From NCBI RefSeq assembly GCF_022179765.1, contig NZ_BPRE01000004.1:1-64000 (forward strand): a DNA stretch of 64,000 nucleotides, written 5' to 3'. The notes under the pieces are model-generated. The model searched no databases. It worked only from the letters and a program-made list of their open reading frames with translations, and was not told where the DNA came from. The DNA is from Methylorubrum suomiense. Its GTDB lineage: Bacteria; Pseudomonadota; Alphaproteobacteria; Rhizobiales; Beijerinckiaceae. Made by a program: the position numbers and the translations under genes. How positions within the stretch are numbered: the stretch's first letter is position 1; each line of letters starts with the position of its first letter. This document shows, piece by piece, positions 60,273-64,000 of the stretch.

Positions 60273-60670
60273 CGGAGATGACCTTGACCACGAAGAGCGC
60301 GAAGGACTTGGTGGCGGAAGCCAACCGCGAGGTCGATACCCTATCGGCCGAGGAAGCGCTCGCACGCCTCGGCCAGCCCGACACGATGCTCGTCGACGTG
60401 CGCGAGGGCGAAGAATTGGCCAAGGCCGGTAGGATCGCCGGCGCGGTCCATGTGCCGCGCGGCTTCCTAGAGTTCCAGGCTGATCCGGAGAGCCCGACCC
60501 ACAAGGCCGAACTCGGGGATGGCAGGAGGCTGGTTCTCTACTGCGGCTCGGGCAACCGATCGGCCTTGGCCGCCAAGACCCTCAAGGACATGGGGCTCAG
60601 GTCCGTCGCCCACGTCGCCGGTGGCTTCTCCGCACTGGAGAAAGCGGGCGCATCAGTCGAGCGGGTGTGA
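60269..60670 (+). CDS. Rhodanese-like sulfurtransferase
   Basis: This 133-residue protein is a single rhodanese domain with the active-site loop CGSGNRSA (Cys92) and the DVREGEELAKAGRIAGAVHVPRG box. It moves sulfane sulfur between thiols and probably works with the dioxygenase to clear persulfide. The frame starts at GTG 60269, overlapping the Blh stop; ATG 60278 is also possible. Confidence 0.9.
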   Translation: MTEMTLTTKSAKDLVAEANREVDTLSAEEALARLGQPDTMLVDVREGEELAKAGRIAGAVHVPRGFLEFQADPESPTHKAELGDGRRLVLYCGSGNRSALAAKTLKDMGLRSVAHVAGGFSALEKAGASVERV

Positions 60671-60751
60671 ACAAGGCCGTCATGTTCCACTCCTGATCTA
60701 CCGAACGGATCGTCTAGCGCCGAAGTGATAATAGGCGACGAAGGCCGACCC

Positions 60752-60782
60752 TTGACCTTCCCATCATGGGAAGCCCCATCTC
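60752..60782 (+). promoter_or_regulatory. CueR/MerR-type promoter before the metal efflux genes
   Basis: TTGACC is followed by a 19-base spacer that holds the perfect palindrome CTTCCCATCATGGGAAG (60757-60773), then a weak CATCTC as -10 element. The overlong 19-base spacing and an ACCTTCCC-type operator between the promoter boxes are the hallmark of MerR-family copper and metal regulators such as CueR. The chaperone gene begins 29 bases further on. No MerR-type regulator gene is seen in the window. Confidence 0.65.
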
Positions 60783-60810
60783 GACGCGACACCATTGAAG
60801 GGAGAGCGTC

Positions 60811-61023
60811 ATGTATCGCTACAAGGTTGAGAAGATGGGGTGCGGCGGCTGCGCCAAGTCCATCACCCGCGCCGTCCTCACCATCGAGCCCGGCGCCAGC
60901 GTCGAGGTCGACCTGAGAGCTAAGCTCGTCACCGTGTCTGATGTGGTGGGCCCGGCCGACCGGATCGTTCAGGTCATCGCCGCAGCGGGCTACCCGGTAG
61001 AGCCACTGCTCGCTGCAGCTTGA
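60811..61023 (+). CDS. CopZ-like heavy-metal-associated domain chaperone
   Basis: A protein of 70 residues with one HMA domain. The metal site is GCGGC (C11 and C14). It binds Cu(I) or a similar soft metal in the cytoplasm and passes it to an exporter or regulator. A GGGAGAG box precedes its ATG. It is first in line after the CueR-type promoter and lies before the RND efflux genes. Confidence 0.92.
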   Translation: MYRYKVEKMGCGGCAKSITRAVLTIEPGASVEVDLRAKLVTVSDVVGPADRIVQVIAAAGYPVEPLLAAA

Positions 61024-61115
61024 AGCGCCGCGGTGGCAACCAAACCTTGCCTCACGGCATTCACGTCTCAGCCGCGGGCATAGTCCCACCACCGGAATCG
61101 GTGTAAGCCAGACCC

Positions 61116-61580
61116 ATGAGCCTCGACCGGCAAATCGTGCGCCTGGTGGCGGCGATGATCCTCGCGATCATCGCCTACGTCGCGCCGTCCGCCGTCCAGG
61201 CCCACGAGGGTCACGCGCACCACGGCCGCCATAGGACCGCGACGCAGCCGAAGGTCGCCCCGCCGGCGGTCCGGGCGACGGTGACCGCGCCCGCCAAGAC
61301 GGCGGTCCGGCCCGAGGTGCCGACCTGGTCCAAGATCGCGCTCCGCCCGCCCGTGGCCGAGGGCGCGCGCATCGAGCCCACCGGGGACGATTGCTGCCGG
61401 CTCGGGTGCAAGACCCGCTGCTGCGGGACGATGGCCTGCTGCGCCACCGGCGTCCTGCCCGGGCCGTCGGTCCTGTCGCCGTCTCTGTTCCGGACCGTCA
61501 CGCTGATCCCGCGCGACGTCGCCGGCCGGTCGGGCACCGGCCCCGAGGCCCAACCCAAGCCCCCACGAACCGTCGCGTGA
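61116..61580 (+). CDS. Exported Cys/His-rich protein of metal efflux cluster
   Basis: This 154-residue protein has a signal-like N-terminus (MILAIIAYVAPSAVQA) followed at once by HEGHAHHGRH, a metal-binding stretch. The middle has a dense cysteine cluster: CCRLGCKTRCCGTMACC near residues 93-109, seven cysteines. I do not know a named family. Its position between a copper chaperone and an RND adaptor suggests periplasmic metal binding. Confidence 0.65.
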   Translation: MSLDRQIVRLVAAMILAIIAYVAPSAVQAHEGHAHHGRHRTATQPKVAPPAVRATVTAPAKTAVRPEVPTWSKIALRPPVAEGARIEPTGDDCCRLGCKTRCCGTMACCATGVLPGPSVLSPSLFRTVTLIPRDVAGRSGTGPEAQPKPPRTVA

Positions 61581-61665
61581 AGTAGGGCGCGCCTGAGGCG
61601 CGCGACGCCCGGATTGCGCCTGCGCACGGTGCCGTCCGGACTTCCCGACGCGAGGATTTCTGTTC

Positions 61666-63405
61666 ATGTCGACCCGTCTTGCCGCCGCCTGGGCTGCGGT
61701 GGCGCTGCTTGCCGCCGTCCTGGCGGGGCCCGCGCTCGCCCACGAGGGGCACGACCACGGTGCAGCGCCGCCGCCCGTCTCGAAGACCATCGCCCCGCGC
61801 GGCGAGGCGCTATCGGACGCCTTCGAGCTCGTCGCCATCCCGCGCGACGGCACCCTGACGCTGTTCCTCGACCGCTTCCGGACGAACGAGCCGGTGACGG
61901 GCGCGACCATCGAGGTCGAGACCCCCGAAGGCCCGAAGGTCGCGACCGCAACGCCCGACGGCGGCTACGCCCTGCCGGCCCCGTGGCTGTCGAAGCCCGG
62001 CCGGCACGAGCTCGTCGCGACCGTCACGGCGGGCGAGGACGTCGACGTGCTGACCGTCGGGGTCACCGTGCCAGACCCGAAGGTCGCCGCGGCCGCGGCG
62101 TCTGCCAAGCCGACCCCGGCTCAGGCTGCCCTGGCGCGCGTCTCCGAGGTCGCCCACGACGTCCGAGAGCGGCTGACGGCCAAGGACCCGGCCTTGGTGG
62201 CCGCGGTCGCCGTCGCCTTCCTGCTCGGCGTGCTCGTGACGGCGCTCGCACGCGGGCGCCGTGCCGCGCCGGCGGTGGCGCTGGTCGCCATCGGCATCAC
62301 CATCGTCCTCGGCACCGCCGCCTTCGCGCACGGCGACGAGGACCACGGCACGCCCGTGCAGAGAGCGGCGCTGATCGAGCCGCGCCAGACCACGCCGGCC
62401 TTGTCGGACCTCGCGCAGCGCCTGCCCGACGGCTCCGTCTTCGTGCCGAAGCCGACGCAACGGCTGCTGGTCCTGCGCACCACCATGACCGAGCAGGGCA
62501 GCTTCCACCGCTCGGTCGAGCTGCCCGGCCGCATCATCCCGGACCCCAACGCCAGCGGCGTCGTGCAGTCCTCGGTCGGCGGCCGTCTCTCGCCTCCGCC
62601 GTCCGGCCTGTTCCCGCGCCTCGGCACCAAGGTGCGCAAGGGCGACGTGCTCGCGACCGTGACCCCGCCGGTCCAGGCCGTCGACGTCTCCGACATGCGC
62701 CAGCGCCAGGGCGAGCTCGACCAGCAGATCGCCATCGTCGAGCGCCGGGTCGAGCGCTACCGGAAGCTCACCACGAGCGGCGCCGTCGCCCAGACCCAAC
62801 TCGACGACGCGGTCGCCGAGCTCAACGGGCTGCACGACCGCCGCGCGGCCCTCGACAAGATCCGTCAACAGCCCGAGACCCTGGTCGCCCCCGTCGACGG
62901 CGTGGTGGCGCAGGCGACCGCCGTGGCCGGCCAGATGGCGGCATCCGGCGCCATGGTCTTCCAGATCGTCGCCCCCAACCGCCTCTGGGTCGAGGCCCTC
63001 AGCTTCGACGCCCTGACGGCGGCCCAGGACGCCACGGCACGGCTCGCCGACGGGCGCACCCTGAAGCTCGCCTACCAGGGCACGGGGCTCGCCGACCGCA
63101 ACCAGGCCATCCCGGTCCAGTTCGCGGTGCAGGGCGACGCCTCCGGCTTGCGGGTCGGCCAGTTCGTCACCGTGCTGGCCGGGACCGATACGGAGCAGTC
63201 CGGCCTGGCGCTGCCGCGCGCGGCGGTCGTGCGCACCGGCAACGGGCAGGACGTCGTCTACGAGCACACGACCGCCGAGCGCTTCGAGGCCCGGCCCGTG
63301 CGGGTCGAGCCGCTCGACGGCGGCCGCGTGCTGGTCGCCGAGGGGATCGGACCCGGCAAGCGGGTGGTGACCCAGGGCGCCGAGCTCCTCGACCAGGTGC
63401 GCTGA
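61666..63405 (+). CDS. RND efflux periplasmic adaptor with extra N-terminal domain
   Basis: A protein of 579 residues, longer than usual CusB/CzcB adaptors. Signal peptide, then HEGHDHG, then a beta-sandwich-like domain (35-130) resembling carboxypeptidase regulatory modules, then a membrane helix (about 185-202) and a second (about 205-223) with HGDEDHG after it. The adaptor core starts near 270 with the lipoyl halves ([14 protein letters not shown] ... [19 protein letters not shown]) around a helical hairpin. It links the inner-membrane pump to an outer-membrane channel. The pump gene follows after 13 bases. Confidence 0.87.
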   Translation: MSTRLAAAWAAVALLAAVLAGPALAHEGHDHGAAPPPVSKTIAPRGEALSDAFELVAIPRDGTLTLFLDRFRTNEPVTGATIEVETPEGPKVATATPDGGYALPAPWLSKPGRHELVATVTAGEDVDVLTVGVTVPDPKVAAAAASAKPTPAQAALARVSEVAHDVRERLTAKDPALVAAVAVAFLLGVLVTALARGRRAAPAVALVAIGITIVLGTAAFAHGDEDHGTPVQRAALIEPRQTTPALSDLAQRLPDGSVFVPKPTQRLLVLRTTMTEQGSFHRSVELPGRIIPDPNASGVVQSSVGGRLSPPPSGLFPRLGTKVRKGDVLATVTPPVQAVDVSDMRQRQGELDQQIAIVERRVERYRKLTTSGAVAQTQLDDAVAELNGLHDRRAALDKIRQQPETLVAPVDGVVAQATAVAGQMAASGAMVFQIVAPNRLWVEALSFDALTAAQDATARLADGRTLKLAYQGTGLADRNQAIPVQFAVQGDASGLRVGQFVTVLAGTDTEQSGLALPRAAVVRTGNGQDVVYEHTTAERFEARPVRVEPLDGGRVLVAEGIGPGKRVVTQGAELLDQVR

Positions 63406-63418
63406 GGAGGGCCGCCCG

Positions 63419-64000
63419 ATGTTCACCTTCCTCGTCAGCCAGTCGGTCCGCAACCGCCTGCTCGTCCTCGCCATGGCCACGGTGCTGGTGCTCTTCGGCG
63501 CCTTCACCGCGACCAAGCTCCCGGTCGACGTCTTCCCCGACCTCAACAAGCCCACCGTCACCATCATGACGGAGGCGGAAGGGTACGCGCCCCAGGAGGT
63601 CGAGCAGCTCGTTACCTATCCCATCGAGACCCGGATGAACGGGCTGCCGGGCGTGACCCGGGTGCGCTCGGTCTCGGGCGTGGGTCTGTCCATCACCTAC
63701 GTCGAGTTCGACTGGGGCACCGACATCTACCGCAACCGCCAGCAGGTCGCCGAGCGGCTCGCCCTGGTGCAGGACCAGCTGCCCCGGGGCGTGACCCCGG
63801 TGATGGGCCCCATCTCCTCCATCATGGGGCAGATCCTGCTGGTGGCGGTGACCGGCGAGACCGCGAGCCCGATGCAGGTGCGCGAGGTCGCCGACTTCAC
63901 CATCCGGCCGCGGCTCCTCACCATCCCGGGCGTGGCGCAGGTCATCCCCATCGGCGGCGAGGTGCGCCAGTTCCGGGTCAGCCCGAACCCGGCCGCCATG
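63419..64000 (+). CDS. CusA/CzcA family heavy-metal RND pump, N-terminal part
   Basis: The frame is open to the right edge; 194 residues are visible of about 1040. The first membrane helix ([22 protein letters not shown]), the [17 protein letters not shown] box and [16 protein letters not shown] are typical of the heavy-metal branch of RND proton antiporters. Metal specificity (copper/silver versus cobalt/zinc/cadmium) depends on residues beyond the edge. The CopZ-like chaperone and CueR-type promoter favour copper or silver. Confidence 0.93.
   Translation, partial: MFTFLVSQSVRNRLLVLAMATVLVLFGAFTATKLPVDVFPDLNKPTVTIMTEAEGYAPQEVEQLVTYPIETRMNGLPGVTRVRSVSGVGLSITYVEFDWGTDIYRNRQQVAERLALVQDQLPRGVTPVMGPISSIMGQILLVAVTGETASPMQVREVADFTIRPRLLTIPGVAQVIPIGGEVRQFRVSPNPAAM

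Noticed and set aside
1..64000. CRISPR arrays or rRNA genes
   Set aside because: I saw no regularly spaced identical short repeats, no cas genes and no rRNA-like stretch. Only one tRNA was recognised.

Overview
The window is high-GC alphaproteobacterial chromosome and almost certainly comes from the Methylobacterium/Methylorubrum extorquens group. The evidence is the hopanoid block directly after dxs (hpnA-hpnC-hpnD-hpnE-shc), the protein-level similarity of most genes to that genus, and the accessory gene content. This assignment is from memory of the families; no search was run.

Layout. (1) 1-7408: end of dxs, then a tightly coupled hopanoid operon that makes squalene by the HpnCDE route and cyclises it with Shc. 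A cluster of hairpins and a spermidine-synthase-like gene follow. (2) 7712-16852: a 2481-residue iterative-type highly reducing polyketide synthase, translationally coupled to a stand-alone alpha-oxoamine synthase. (3) 17494-21610: a methyltransferase, a double-domain family 2 glycosyltransferase and a co-transcribed protein of unknown function. (4) 21890-33770: a genomic island that starts at tRNA-Val(GAC). It holds small orphan genes and a three-gene cassette (23744-28375) made of a small partner protein, a Rad50/SMC-like ABC ATPase with a zinc ribbon, and a large protein ending in a RecB-like PD-(D/E)xK nuclease. I read the cassette as a candidate anti-phage system of the ABC-three-component/Lamassu-like class. 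A second island operon follows: a Lon-like AAA+ ATPase without protease domain, small phage-type proteins and a metallophosphoesterase. Three related imperfect palindromes punctuate the island at 23515, 28390 and 33739. (5) 34063-48459: ion and envelope homeostasis genes (NhaP-type antiporter, YetF-like protein, Kv-type potassium channel, NhaA, MgtC-like, DUF2254, a NarL-type two-component pair, PRC-barrel, RMF/CrpP-like, glutaredoxin-membrane fusion), mixed with decaying genes. (6) 48689-50236: an intact IS1182-like element with inverted repeats and a 4-bp target duplication. (7) 50465-60670: a sulfide/persulfide and thiol-redox region. It contains a BigR/SqrR-like ArsR repressor, a QseBC-like two-component system, DsbD, a DsbA-like protein, an L,D-transpeptidase, a DsrE protein, two YeeE/YedE half-transporters, TauE, a Blh-type persulfide dioxygenase and a rhodanese. 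The same operator-like sequence lies upstream of the repressor gene and upstream of the YeeE-TauE-Blh operon. (8) 60752-64000: a metal efflux module (CueR-type promoter, CopZ-like chaperone, Cys/His-rich periplasmic protein, RND adaptor, start of a CusA/CzcA pump).

Working picture: the first 21.6 kb looks like stable chromosome devoted to membrane lipids, a secondary metabolite and surface glycans. Everything after the tRNA looks acquired or variable and is devoted to defence, osmotic and ion stress, sulfide detoxification and metal efflux.
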